DNA of 64,000 nt from Desmodesmus armatus (taxonomy: Eukaryota; Chlorophyta; Chlorophyceae; Sphaeropleales; Scenedesmaceae). The stretch covers positions 186,001-250,000 of the forward strand of contig VIIQ02000033.1 of the NCBI GenBank assembly GCA_007449985.2, read 5' to 3'. A program made the position numbers and the translations under genes. The notes under the pieces are model-generated. The model saw nothing but the letters and a program-made list of their open reading frames with translations, did no database searches and was not told the DNA's origin. Positions 48,452 through 61,400 of this stretch are shown here, one piece after another; the stretch's first letter is position 1; every line of letters starts with the position of its first letter.

Positions 48452-51400
48452 TCACCGCACGGGCACGATGTCATCAATCTGCAGCACAACATCCAACATC
48501 AGGTGCTGTTGGAAACAGCTGGATTGTAGGCACCGCAGACAGACAGCCTCCACTTGCTGGTGATACACAGCCTGGCACTGCTTGCACATTGTCTATGGTC
48601 GATCTTACACACTGACGGCACAGCAAACTGTACAGACACACATTCACACTTGGGAGCAGCCTCTGTTCATCATGCACACGGTACGCTCAAAGCCAATGAA
48701 TGGGCCACAGGAGGCATGCATGCAAACCACACCCACTCCAGTACATGTAATCATGCCAGAAGTGTGACCCCACCTTGAGGATCATGCGCACACACTCCGT
48801 TGCAAGCGTGAAGGCACTGGATGTCACCAGCAGCGGCTGCACCACCTTCTCGTCCAGCATATCTGTCACAGACCCCTGCAACAACACAACACCCGCCACA
48901 GCCTCTCAGCACGCTGGCCGTCAAGGGGACTCCCTGTGAGTATGCTGCAGCTTGCATGTGCTGGCATAGAGCGTGTAGGTAGTAGATATGCATGCAATGC
49001 CAGCGATCCTATAGCGTGTATCAGGATCCCATTGCTGCAACCTGTGCTGGGGTTACTTGCACACCACCTGCCCTGGAGCTGTTGCCAACAAACAAGACGG
49101 CCCAGGCCTCTGCTCTGACACTGATCCCACAACCAGTGTAGCAAAAAGAAGACGCACGGGGAGGTGACTAGCAACCCAGGCAGCAGGCGTGAGAACCTGT
49201 CCTCAGAAAATGCCACATCCTGCCACCAATGCACAAGGCCATCTGACACATCACCCCTTACCTTCTTGACATTGATGCCGTAGTGAGCCCCAGCGCCATT
49301 CTCCTGTGCATGCAGGTTGCGCAGCTCTGTCACAATCTGTATGGGGTTTAAACCTGCGTTCTCTGCCAGGGTATAAGGCACCACCTCCAGTGCCTCTGCA
49401 AAGGCCCTCACACAGTAGCTCTCCATACCCTGACACAGCATGACATGGCATGGGGAGGGGGGCAGCAACACGAGGGCAGAACACATATGGGGGCACATTC
49501 GGCAGTCACAAAAGCACCTCGTGGCTCAAGGGCCCTCTGGCCCTCCCTCCCTGCCTCACCAGCCTAAGACCACCCTTCGAAACAAGTTTCTGGTGACATT
49601 CGAACCAACCTCAACCCCACCCCCTCAACACCGAACCCTGGTGCCTAACTTTCCCTGCTCAACCCCCTTGTGCTAACAGTGCCACACCCATACTCTCCAT
49701 CCTGTCCCACCGACCTTCCTGCTGCTGCCACTGCCACCCTCCCTGCTCAACCAACAGCCACCCAACACCTCCCACCCCCACCCCCAATTGTCTTTGTCAG
49801 GAGGGCTCTCCCTACCTTACCTGCAATGTGTTGCTCCACTTGCTCTTCCTCCTGTCCCACCGACCTTCCTGCTGCTGCCACTGCCATCCTCCCTGCTCAA
49901 CCGACCGCGGCCCAATACCTCCCAATCCCCCCCCTGGGTCCTGCCCTCCTTCCCCATTCACCTGCAGTGTTTTGCTCCACTTGCTGAGCTGGTAGGACAC
50001 CTCCACCTCTGGTGAGGCCCCCCCTGTGATCAGGTAGCGCTTCTGCACCAGGCAGCGGATGACGCACAGGGCATCGTGCAGGGAGCGCTCCGCCTCCTCT
50101 AGCACCATCTTGTTGCTGCCACGCAGCAGCACTGTGGCGGTGCGGCCCTGGGCAGCGATGCCGGTAACCTTCACCACCTTGCCCTTGCCACACTGCAGGG
50201 GGGGGGGGGGAGGGGCGACACACAAACAGGATGAGAGGAGGAGAGAGGGGCCCTGGGCAGTGATGCCGGTGACCTTTACTACCTTGCCCTTGCCACACTG
50301 CGGGGGTGGGGGTAAAGGGGGGGGGGGGGGGGGGGGGCGACACATAAGCATTATGAACAGGGGAGAGAGGGCCACAACCATACGACACACTGTGACTGTC
50401 GTGATCAAATTGACAAGCTGCTCCGTACACAGCACGCTTATACATGTACAAACGAAGATCCTATTGTGAGGACACATGCACTTTATGTGCTGACAGATGC
50501 AAGGTCTAATGCCAGAACTGCATCAAACCCTTGATTTGGTTGCTAAGGTGGTTGACGCCTTTGACTGTTTGTAACTGTTACTTTCACTGTTACGTCACAC
50601 ACGCCGCGCACTCACGTCGACCTCCTCCACCAGCTCCGCACTGCCCAGCTTCTCAGGGCGCATGTGGTCAATGTGCGCGATGGGCAGGCAGCCCAGCGTC
50701 TTGCTGATGAACTCAACATCCTCACGCTCAACATCACGCACCACCATGATCTTCGCCTTGGCCTGCATGATGGGTGGGTGGGGGGGGGGTCACACACGCG
50801 TGATGCATTGCGGGGCGAGGTTAAACTCAATGTGTCGGCACCAGTACAAGGAAATATCTGCGCACAACACCTTAAAGTTTGCTTCAGCTGCAGCACCCAA
50901 CAGAACGGTGAGGGAAGAAGAGACAGGCACACAAAGGGAGAGGGAAAGGGAGGAGTCTTGCTGATGAACTCAACATCCTCACGCTCAACGTCACGCACCA
51001 CCATGATCTTCGCCTTGGCCTGTTTTTTTGGGGGGGGGGGCACATGCGCGCGAGGCCTCACGAGGCAAGGAAGAGGTTTGACTCAGCATGCTGGTACCGG
51101 GGCCAGGTGTTTCTTTTCCATTGCAGCTGTAGTATTATGAATTCGGCATCGGCGGCAGTACGCTACATGGTACGCTCAGTGCTTCATACATCCCAGTCCT
51201 GTCTAGCCCAGCCGGCGCCAGCAGCACTGCGCCTGCTTCAACGCCACATGAAAACAAGGCACGCATCTTGAGCAAGGACATACCACTGCACGACACCGGG
51301 GCCAGGCTGAGAGATGCAAGCAGTGCAGGCGCCTACTGGAGAGACAGCGGAAGCAAGAGCAAGGGCAAGCGCGAGAGAGACACAGGACACGGTGCAGCTT

Positions 51401-54400
51401 ATACAGTGATTTGCGCAAAACCCCTCACCAGGTAGTGCAGGCTGAGGTCTGTGGTGGCGTCCCTCAAGATGCTCTTCTGCACCAGCAGCACGTTGCAGCC
51501 CGTCGCCTTGATCTTCTTCACCATGCTGAGGATGTGGTTACGCTCCTCCTTGTACACACGGTCCATCTGCAGTCACAACGTAACGCCAAAATGTTTGAAG
51601 TGATCCAAGAGCAATCGCAAAAGTAGGGTGTGTTGTGCATGCCTGTCACGCCCTGCCCTTTGCCTCTTGCGGTTTCCCAGCTCGCACCGTCTTCCTAAAC
51701 GTGCATGTGCTGACGGAGAGGGCATGTGTCTTAGCCATGCCTGCCAGCTGCAAGGTTAAAAGAGTGTTTGTGGCACAAGACAGGAAGGTCTACCCATCGT
51801 TAAAGAAAACCCCCTCCCACCGTCGGAGGGGGGCGGAGCTCAGGCACTTTGGGTTCACCTGTGCATAGTCACTGATGACCACGGTGTTCTCAATGTCTGC
51901 CTTGGGTGGCGACAGGTGGAACTGGATCAGACCGATCTTCGCCTTCTCAACCCGTGTAGGCCCCCCTGCTGTCTTGGCTGCCTGGGGACGCACAGCAGCA
52001 GCAGTGGCAGCACCATCACTCACAGCGTATACGGCAGAGGTGATAGCATGGCACAAGGGGTTTGGGCTGTGGAAGTCATGGTTTGGGGTTTTGTGAAAAA
52101 TTGACAAGAGACCGGTTGCACTGGGCTCAATGCAAAATCGAGCTGATGAAGCTAGGACTTGCAGGGGTATCCTCAAGGGGTAGGCTGGCGACAGGAAAAC
52201 AGGGGAAATGGGAGGGGGGTGTCACTGTGACGGCTGCCATACATCTGCCGCATGCTGGTGGTCTCACTGCACGGTAAAGCATATGACAGGAGGTATCCCT
52301 GCTGCCTCACTAAGCCTTGAAGTCACGCCCTTGTTGAACCTGAAAGTCAAACCTCACCCACCTTTTGGTCAAACACGCAGCCATCCACCAGCTCGCTGTC
52401 ATCGATCGTGCCGCCGACTTTGCACACCACACGGATGTCCCGCAAGTCAAGCCTGCACAGCATGACACAGCACAGCATACAAAATATGCAAAACCGCACG
52501 TTAGGCAGTGGCTATCTTTCTGCGGGATGGGGCCCAGTGGATACCCACCAGGCCTGCTGACCGCAGGTCCGACAGCCACACAGCCAGAGGGGTGCATTGT
52601 CCCAAAGCGCAGCTGGTATCAGCATGCTTTGCACAACAGCTTGTGTGTGTACCAAGCAGCGCGCTGGCTTCGTTTGTGTTGCCTGCATCGCCTTCAAATG
52701 GTTGTAACAAGCCTCCTGCATGTTCCAATTCTTGTGCAGCATAGCCAAGTCACCATCCTTGGCAGCACAGCAAACATGCACCTGCGCTACAGGAGTCGCT
52801 GCACAGGTATACGGCCCAAACCCCAACAACCCCAGCGCCACATGCACACTGTCCCCGCAACTGCTGCTGCTACAAGTACAAGGGACTCACAGGTTGGGCC
52901 GCTGGGGGTCAATCACACGCAGCACTGCCTCCACTGCCATGGGAGACATTAGTGCTGTATGTTGGCTGATGACCTTGCTGCTCAGCGACCTGCAAATGAA
53001 ATACATGTGCAACAGGAGACATAGACGCAAGCAAAGAAGCAACAAAAGCAACATGGGCACAACCAGTAAGGAGCAAGCGAGAGAAGCAACGGAGCACAAC
53101 AGATGATAACAGGGCCAGAGCTATAGGAGAGGTGGGTCACAGCACGTGCAGGTGGGCCTTACATTTAAACCCAAGGTGCTGCTGCAAAATTGCTTCTCAA
53201 CAGACATGACTGCCAAGCACCGCAACATGCTTGGCACTCTTGTCTTTGACTAGCCAGCTGCATTGCTGCTTGTCAGCAAGCAGTTGCAACTGCAGGACAC
53301 TGGTGTCAGAAGGTGCCGGATGCCTAACAGGGAGCATGGGACTTGGCTAGGGCTGCAAAGCTGCCACAGTGTTGCTGCTAGCTCGCGGCTTAGAGGTCCA
53401 TCTATCAAGGCCACACATGTATGTCTCTTGTGCTGCCAAGTTGTGGTCCCATTTCTTGGCCTAGCGCAGTTTCTTGTGCTGCTTACGTGTTTGCTGCCCT
53501 GATGAGAGACTCCTTGTCCTCCAGGTTGACCTTGATGGCTATGGACTCCAGGATCTGCACAGCACAGCACAGCACAGCACGACACACGACGCGGGTAAGC
53601 ACAACAAAAACAGACACCACCAACATGCCGCTATTGCAGCAGCAGCCCTGACACCAACATGCTGTGGGACAACAACTACGGACATGTGAAGCGATCGCTA
53701 CACAACCAGGGGAAGTGAGTTCAACAAACACATCTTACAGATGTGGCAGAGAGACAGAGGAATCTCAAGTATGTGGCAGGTGCTCGCACCTCGCATGCTT
53801 TGTTTGCTGCCTTGTTGAAGCTGTCGCTGATGACTGTTGGGTGGATGCCCTTCTCCAACATCTCCTGAGCCTTCTTCAACAGGGCACCACAGATCACCAC
53901 AACAGATGTGGTGCCGTCGCCAGCAACGACGTCCTGCAGAATGACAGCAGCAACACAGCACAGGATGCTGTTGGGTGAGCTGACTGCACCATGCGCATGT
54001 TGGGGCCTTCCTCCACCGTCCCAAGACTCTCAGGCAGGGAGCGCAGCACCTCTGCCGGGAGTGAAGCAGCCGGGTTGCTGTTCGCGCCAAGCAGTTGCAA
54101 GGGTGGCTCCTCATGCTTATCGAGCTACAGGCGTGGGTGTGGATGGCTGATACTGCAGCCAGCAGCAGAGGGGTGGCTGGGGTTGCCAAACCTCTGCAGC
54201 CACCCCTCTTTGGCAGTCGGCTTGCGCAGCTGTACTGTATCTATGCCGTTGATGGTGAGATTTTCCGCCATGCAGCGCTAACCGAAGGCATAACCTTTTG
54301 CTGAGAGCGCGTTGATACCTCCCTCCCCGCGACATCTGCAGCAAGTGCAATGGTGCTTGGGTCTCACCTGCGACTTAGCCAGCTCCACTAGCATCTTTGC

Positions 54401-54886
54401 TGCTGGGTGTGCCACTGTCATCTTGTTGAGGATGGTGGCGCCATCGTTGGTGATGATCACCTCCCCGTTGGCTGCAGCCACCTGTTGCAACACCGTTGTA
54501 TAGCAGCCGTAAGAAGCAGCGCATGCAGAAGGGTGTACAAGACGTGTGCGACCAAACAGAATGCACATGCCTGCTGCAATCCAGGCAGAATCCCTCACAA
54601 CTGACAGTTAAGTAAACGTTGACTGAACCGGCTGGGTTAACAGCCCACTGCCACGCACCATCTTGTCCATGCCCCTGGGGCCAAGACTGGTGCGCACTGC
54701 ATCAGCGACTGCTTTGGCTGCCTCTATGTTGGCCTCCCGCACATCCTTCTTCTTGGTTGTGTCCCTGGAAATGATTTGAATCGCGTGTGAGCAGCACATG
54801 CAGCGGATGTGGCTTCCTTCCTGAAGGTGCTGCTACTGCTGATCATACCTGAAAGTCTCTCCCTTGGCAACCTTAGGAGCAGCCAT
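48452..54886 (-). CDS. CCT4: Chaperonin CCT subunit delta (CCT4/TCP-1 delta)
   Basis: Fourteen minus-strand exons: 54886-54849, 54764-54659, 54481-54368, 53933-53790, 53554-53487, 52989-52891, 52452-52362, 51981-51859, 51566-51429, 50762-50616, 50192-49962, 49429-49262, 48875-48774 and 48478-48452, giving 531 residues, the normal family length. CCT is the cytosolic double-ring ATP-driven chaperonin that folds actin and tubulin. Visible signatures are [22 protein letters not shown], the ATP-binding [116 protein letters not shown] and AENAGLNPI. The delta assignment follows the close match of the apical-domain and SDYAQMDR segments. Three exon edges are copied into neighbouring introns (separate entries). 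Confidence 0.95.
49701..49996 (-). repeat. 150-bp tandem duplication including end of CCT-delta exon 11
   Basis: The segment starting CCTGTCCCACCGACCTTCCT is at 49701 and again at 49851. The 49701 unit carries a copy of the exon 11 end (49821-49846, coding KSKWSNTLQ with a GTAAGG donor). The true exon end is at 49962 (SKWSKTLQ with GTGAAT). The copy lies in intron 11. Confidence 0.85.
50135..50340 (-). repeat. Duplicated start of CCT-delta exon 11 with C-rich acceptor tract
   Basis: The first roughly 55 bases of exon 11 (coding [16 protein letters not shown]) at 50138-50192 recur at about 50250-50301 ([16 protein letters not shown]). Both have a long coding-strand C run upstream (G runs at 50198 and 50317 on the plus strand) and shared flanks GGGGCGACACA. 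The copy lies in intron 10. Confidence 0.85.
50700..51110 (-). repeat. Duplicated start of CCT-delta exon 10 with C-rich acceptor tract
   Basis: The first roughly 65 bases of exon 10 (coding [20 protein letters not shown] plus KT) recur at about 50957-51021 in intron 9, differing by one base. The upstream C run (plus-strand G run) and diverged flanking sequence are shared. The copy ends abruptly after the KT codons. Confidence 0.85.
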
Positions 54887-55426
54887 GCCGCGCTAAAACA
54901 GATTCAGAATAGTGTTATCAAACAGGCGGCTTCGACCAAGTTACGTGCGACAAGCAGATGTGCGCGCCAACAGGTATGATCAGAAGAAGTGCAAGAAACC
55001 AGGCAACGACGTGGGGTGCCAGGGATGAGCAAAACCACAGGCAAAATCGTCAGAAGCACTGTCCCCCGGCTGCATGCCTGCTGATAGTGATAACAAGATA
55101 TTTTAGACACCAGCTGTGCCAGGCCGTTATACCCCTGCAATGCACACGTATCGTGGCGCCAGTGCAACAGTAAACGCTTGATTCCTGGTTCACAGCACAT
55201 CAAAAAGTTTGCTTTTGAGCTCAACTCCTACAACCAGACGACTTTCGTGTCTTGTCAGGATCGTCTTTTCCTATCAAAGGTATCAAAGTTCGTAAAGAAC
55301 GATCGAATTGTTGCTGATATCCTCTGCTTGACGGGCGGCATCATCACCAGCGACCCGCAAATCGACCCTTTGCCCGCTTTCACAGACAGCAGCATAGCAA
55401 GGAGCATGTGAACGACGCCACGCCGT
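54887..55426. promoter_or_regulatory. Divergent intergenic region CCT-delta / PAS coiled-coil gene
   Basis: 540 bp between opposed start codons. It has lower GC than its surroundings (for example 55181-55330), as is common for promoters. Short frames inside are not supported as coding. No named element was found. Confidence 0.4.
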
Positions 55427-58400
55427 ATGGGACAAGGCGTGCAGTTGCTGGGCGGGGGACATGCGGGAGGCCATGCTGGGGCCCAACTTGAGGGCCTCAA
55501 CTCAGGGCTGAAACTTGAGGGCCTCCCTTGTGCTGCCCTCCTGTTTGATCGGCATGGGAAGCTTCTGGCAAGCAATTCACGGGCAGATGACCTGCATACG
55601 GGTGGGTGCCGAGACGGACACAGACACTCAGCATCAGCAGTAGTGGCTTTGTAGATGGACCTTGACTAGCTCCTCCTTGGGCAAGCATGACCCATGCTGG
55701 CTGCTCTTCGCAGGTATTGATAAGGCTTTGTGCACATTCGAGAAGTTGGCCCCGTCTGTGGAGGTCTGTGGGGCTGCACTGACGGCCACCGAGGTCCTGC
55801 AGGCTCTTTTGGGAGACACAGCGTGCATACAGTAAGCACTGCCACTGGACGGAGGAAGTTGCTTGTGGCGGGGCTGCAGACACTATTCTTGCTTGTCGAC
55901 ACATTCATATGTCAACACAACGCAGCACATGCTTGGGTTGTGGTCGCGTTGGCAGATAAGCGCAGGGGGTGGGTGAGTCACCTGCTGTGAGTCACCAAAT
56001 GTGCAGCGAACCACCCCCATGGCCAAGCACAACAATGGGTTGAGAGAGGCCAGCACGATATTACCAGGCATCTCATTGCTTTTTTTTTCTGCAGGTACCA
56101 GCAGCATGTCAACGGCATGGGTCCGCCACGCTGGTTGCTCTGCCAGGCCAGCACAGTGCAGCAGCCAGCAACTGGCGCGCAGCTCATCATGCTGTTGCAG
56201 CTGGACATCACAGAGTCGCAGCAGGTGGGAGAGCGCTAATGATGCAGGACACATAGAGTCTTTTGGCACCATGGGCGCAGATGCGGCCAAACATGCAAGC
56301 GCAGTGGCATCGGCTTATGGGCTGGGCAGCAACAGATTTGTGTGCGAGGTGCAGCAGCAGTTGCGTGAGCGGCCCTGCTGTTCACGCTCGTAATTGCAGT
56401 CGTCTGAGTCACTGTCACGTTCTGCTGCTGCTTGCTGCCGCTGCCGCTGCTGCTGCTCCTGCTGTGCATGTGAGCAGAAGTATGATGCGCTCAAATCAGC
56501 CAACGACCGCATGCACGAGCAGATGCATGCCCTGCAGCGGAAGCTGGTCAACGTGGTCACAGAGAACGAGGCCATGCGGCATGTGGTGGACAAGCTGCAG
56601 TGCCATGTGCTGGGCCTGCGGCGGCAGCTGTTCCATGCGGGGCTGAAGCCAACAGTGCAGCTGGACGAGGAGCTGTTGCGGCCATGCCCACACAAGGTCA
56701 GCAATGTCAGCAGTTTTCAGTTTTTGCAGCTTTGTGGAGGTTGCGCCGGCAGGTGGTGGGCCACCCAATAAGGCTGCAGCTGCCATGCGCACACCTTGCC
56801 AGCCACTCATGGCAGCTGTGTTGATGCGGGGCAGCCGGCAGCGTGCAGCAGGCTGTGTCCAGCAGCCAGCAGGGACTTCACGCAGTGCTATGTGCAGCAG
56901 AGTCTGTCTCAGCAAGGGCATAGCTCCCGCAGCTGTTGTTGTGCCCGGGCTGCGTCAGCAGCTGTCACACGTGAATTCTTTTATGCCACCACAGTGCGCA
57001 CACACAGAGTCGTCGCCATGCATTGGCGCCATGCATGGTAGAGTGTACATTGGGTATGTGAACGTACACCTCCAGTAGCTGACAACCGCCTCACCTGCAT
57101 CGTGTGTTGTGCTTTGTTGTGCTGCGCATCTGGTGTTGGTGTATGTGCAGTCCATCATGTCTGCTATGTGTAACGGCCTGGCTGAGGCCACCAGCGAGGG
57201 CAGCAGCAGCGAGCGGGATGAGGGTCAGGATGCAATGCCTGGCAGCAGCAGCGCTGCCAATGCCATTGACAGCAACCAGACAACCGCCTCCTCCTCGGTC
57301 GGCAGGCCGCTGCAGGTGGGTGGTGGTAGAGCAGTGACGATGTTTGGTGTTGGGTAATGCTCAACTAGATCTGATCGTCAAGCTGGTGCTGTCAGAGCCC
57401 TTGGCTTGCCCACAGTGTTGTTGGCAAGCATCTGTGCTTGGCACGTGGTGCGTGCACATCCCAAATTGACTTGATCCCCAAAGAGTGTGTCGGTGCTGTG
57501 CTGCTTCCCTTACCTGTGCTGCAGGTCAGCCCCGAGGCAGCAGCGAGCACCAGGCTGTGGACGCAGCGGGATGCGCAGCTGGCAAAGGCCACGGCAGATG
57601 CAGCAGAGTTCAAGGCAGGCTATGACAAGCTGCTGACGGACACCAGCACGCAAAAGGCGCAGCTTGACAAAGTCACCGCAGACGCAGCTGAGTTCAAGGC
57701 TGGCTACGATCGGCTGCTGCTGGACTCGGTTGTGCAGCATGCACAGATGGCCAAAGCAGCAGCTGATGCAGCTGAGAACAAAGCTGGCTTTGACAAGCTG
57801 CTGCTTGACTCAGCTGTCCAGAAGGCGCAGCTGGATAAGGCAGCTGCAGATGCCACAGAATACAAGGCCGGCTATGACAAGCTGCTTGCCGACAGCACTG
57901 AGCAGAAGGCGCAGTTTGACACAGCAGCAGCTTCCCAGCAGGCCTACATCAACAAGCTCTGCGCAGACTCTGCTGAGTACAAGGCCGGCTATGACAAGCT
58001 GCTGGTGGACAGTGCTGAGCATGAGGCGCAGCTCAACAAGGCGACAGCAGATGCAGCTGAGTTCAAGGCCGGCTACGACAAGTACGCTGCGGATGCAGCG
58101 GAGTACAAGGCCGGCTATGACAAGCTGCTAGTGGATAGCGGCGAGCAGAAGGCACAGGTGTGTGCAAAGTGCTTTGCACCACAGCCTCTCAAGTACTTTG
58201 TTGTGCAGTGCTAGCCTGCGGTACCAGCTGAATCAGTACGGTGTGCGCAAGGCAGGATGGTGTGCTCATGGCAAGATGCACTGTGCAATGTTCCGTTTGT
58301 TGTGATGTCATGGGTGCCTGCTTGGGGTTGGTGAACCATAGCTGTGAGCATTGTACAGGCGACCGGCATGTTGACGTTATTCCGAAAACATCCTGCATCT

Positions 58401-61400
58401 TATGTCCCAAGCACCTGTATCTTTGCAATTGTGCTTGTTGCAGCTTGACAAGGTGACAGCAGATGCAGCAGAGTTCAAGGCTGGCTATGACAAGTATGCT
58501 GCAGATGCAGCAGAGTACAAGGCCGGCTATGACAAGCTGCTGGTGGATAGCTCTGAGCAGGAGGCGCAGCTGCACAAGGCTGCCGCCGACGCAGCTGAGT
58601 ACAAAGCCGGCTATGACAAGTATGCTGCAGATGCAGCAGAATACAAGGCTGGCTATGACAAGCTGCTGGTGGACAGCTCTGAGCAACAGGCGCAGGTAGG
58701 CTGCTGTTGAAGCCATGTTGTTGGCAGACGCTGAAGACGGGGCTGCTGGACTCTGCTGTCGTTGTGCAATATGCTAGGCAGTTGCTGAGGCCGCACATGT
58801 GAAGACGGTGCAGCTGAACCCTCTTGTTGTGATTCAGGGATCCTGCCAGTGTGTGCAGGTCAGCTTGTGCGTTGGCAAGCACAGAGTCACCGCTTTGGCT
58901 TTGGTTATGAAACCCCGTGACGCGTGCCAATTCATGCACACCAGCAGCATGCTTACAGGCCCTCTTCGCGCATGTTAGCTGACTCTATGTGTGTTTGCAT
59001 GCCGTGCAGCTGGACAAGGCAGCGGCTGATGCAGCGGAGTTCAAGGCCGGCTATGACAAGTACGCTGCAGATGCAGCTGAGTTCAAGGCCGGCTATGACA
59101 AGCTGCTGGTGGACAATGCTGAGCAGGAGGCGCAGCTGAACAAGGCTGCCGCCGACGCTGCTGAGTACAAGGCCGGCTATGACAAGTTCTCGGCAGACGC
59201 TGCAGAGTACAAGGCCGGCTATGACAAGCTGCTGGTCGACACTTCTGAGCAGGAGGCACAGCTCAACAAGGCTGCTGCCGATGCAGCTGAGTACAAAGCC
59301 GGCTATGACAAGTACGCTGCGGATGCAGTGGAATACAAGGCCGGCTATGACAAGCTGCTGGTGGATAGCTCCGAGCAGAAGGCTCAGGTATGCTGGCTTG
59401 CTGTGTGTTGGGGTCTGCGTCATGGGAATGGGCTATGGTCTGCAGCTGAGGGTTTGTGTGTTCTCTCTCTGATCAGATCGGATGTGGATGCGCAGTGTAC
59501 GGTGGGGACGTGGCGACCACTATGAGGTCACACACGGCCCCACTTCTATTTAAGGCTAAATGCCTGGCATTTTAGCGTCATCTCTCTCTCTCTGGATGCG
59601 CAGTGCAGCATTGTTGACCGTAGGCGGCCACAGCTTCCAGCTTTATCTGCAATTCAAACCCTGGTGGCATAGACAGATGGGATGTGACAAGCCTTTGTAG
59701 TAAGTGTTTGCTCAGTACGTGTACATTGTCATATGTTTGCACTGCCCACCTTCGCAGCTGGACAAGGCCGCTGCAGATGCATCTGAGTTCAAAGCTGGCT
59801 TTGACAAGCTGATGGTGGACACAACCAAGCAGAAGGCACAGGTGCGCAGGCTGTGTGGAGTGCCAACCTGCAAGCCCTTTGGCTCTACTTTGCCTGTAAT
59901 TGCTTGTTCGTGCTTTGTGAGCATTGCCCCCATAACAGCGCTTGCAGCCACAATGTTTTCTGATTGTGTTGCTGTTGTGGGTCAGTCAGCAAGAGCAGGG
60001 GCGCAGTTGCCTGGCAGCATTGCTGAAGACACCAATGCTTATGTATGTTTGCCTTTTGCTGGTGGTGTTGCAGCTGGACAAGGTCACAGCAGATGCTGCT
60101 GAATACAAGGCCGGCTTTGACAAGCTTGCAGTGGATGTTGTGGAGCATAGGGCACAGGTGTGTCCTGACAGCATGCGCCCCTTTGCTGGTGTTGCCTGCC
60201 AGTGTCGCCTTCCTGCGTGTGCCTGTTTGCTGCTGGCAGCTGTGGTATCATGCGGCCAACTCACAGCTGTCAACATGATGTGTCATTTGCTGGCTGTGAT
60301 TCACACTGTGTGCAATGCAGCACTGCTGCTGCCGGAGCATTGCCACTGTAGGGCGCCTGTTTTTTGGTTGTCGCCAACATGCACTGCCGGTCTATGGTGT
60401 GGTTGCAGTTCGTGCTGCTTTCCTCACAGGCTCTCTTTCTGTCCCTCACATTTGCCTGCCTGTAGCTGGACAAGGCTGCAGCTGATGCAGCAGAGTACAA
60501 GGCTGGCTACGACAAGCTGCTGGTGGACACCAGCGAGCAGAGGGCGCAGCTTGAAAAGGCCTCTGCCGATGCAGCAGAGTACAAGGCCGGCTACGACAAG
60601 TACGCTGCGGATGCAGCCGAGTACAAGGCCGGCTATGACAAGCTGCTGGTGGACAATGCTGAGCAGGAGGCGCAGCTGTACAAGGCTGCCGCCGACGCTG
60701 CTGAGTACAAAGCCGGCTACGACAAGTTCTCGGCAGACGCTGCTGAGTACAAGGCCGGCTATGACAAGTATGCTGCAGATGCAGCAGAGTACAAGGCTGG
60801 CTATGACAAGCTGCTGGTGGACACTGCAGAGCAGGAGGCGCAGCTGCACAAGGCAGCAGCAGACGCAGCAGAGTACAAGGCTGGCTACGACAAGTTCTCG
60901 GCAGATGCAGCAGAGTACAAGGCTGGCTACGACAAGTACGCTGCAGATGCAGCAGAGTATAAGGCCGGCTACGACAAGCTGCTGGTGGACACTGCAGAGC
61001 AGGAGGCGCAGCTGCACAAGGCAGCAGCGGACGCAGCCGAGTACAAGGCAGGCTACGACAAGGTGCTAGTGGACACTGTGGAGCAGAGGGCTCAGGTAGG
61101 TGGTATGGCAGCTAACCTTTGCCATAGCAGTGGTTGCATGGTACGACGTCCTGTGCAGCTGCGTTGGTTGTCCATAACAAGCTACTCACTTTCTATGTAC
61201 ACATCAGACTTGACTCACTTTCTATGTACACATCAGACTTAACAAGCTACTCACTTTCTATGTACACATCAGACTTGCAAAGGCACCCAGTCTAGTTGGC
61301 TGCTTGGTGCATGTCATTGCTGATACTAGTGTCATGCTTGCAGCTCAGCACAGCAGGGCATGCACACTAGTGCTAAGCTTTGCAGGAGATCATGCACTCT

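Noticed and set aside
50135..51110. Extra exons of CCT-delta
   Set aside because: The copies of exon 10 and 11 starts break off without donors at the proper place. Including them would duplicate conserved residues and disrupt the family alignment.
60424..61017. Long minus-strand open frame opposite the coiled-coil repeats, hydrophobic (VLCCICSVLVVASLVLCC-type)
   Set aside because: It is the antisense of the 42-nt array. The repeat has no stop in several frames, so all copies stay open together. Similar shadows occur at 58475-58716 and 58953-59423.
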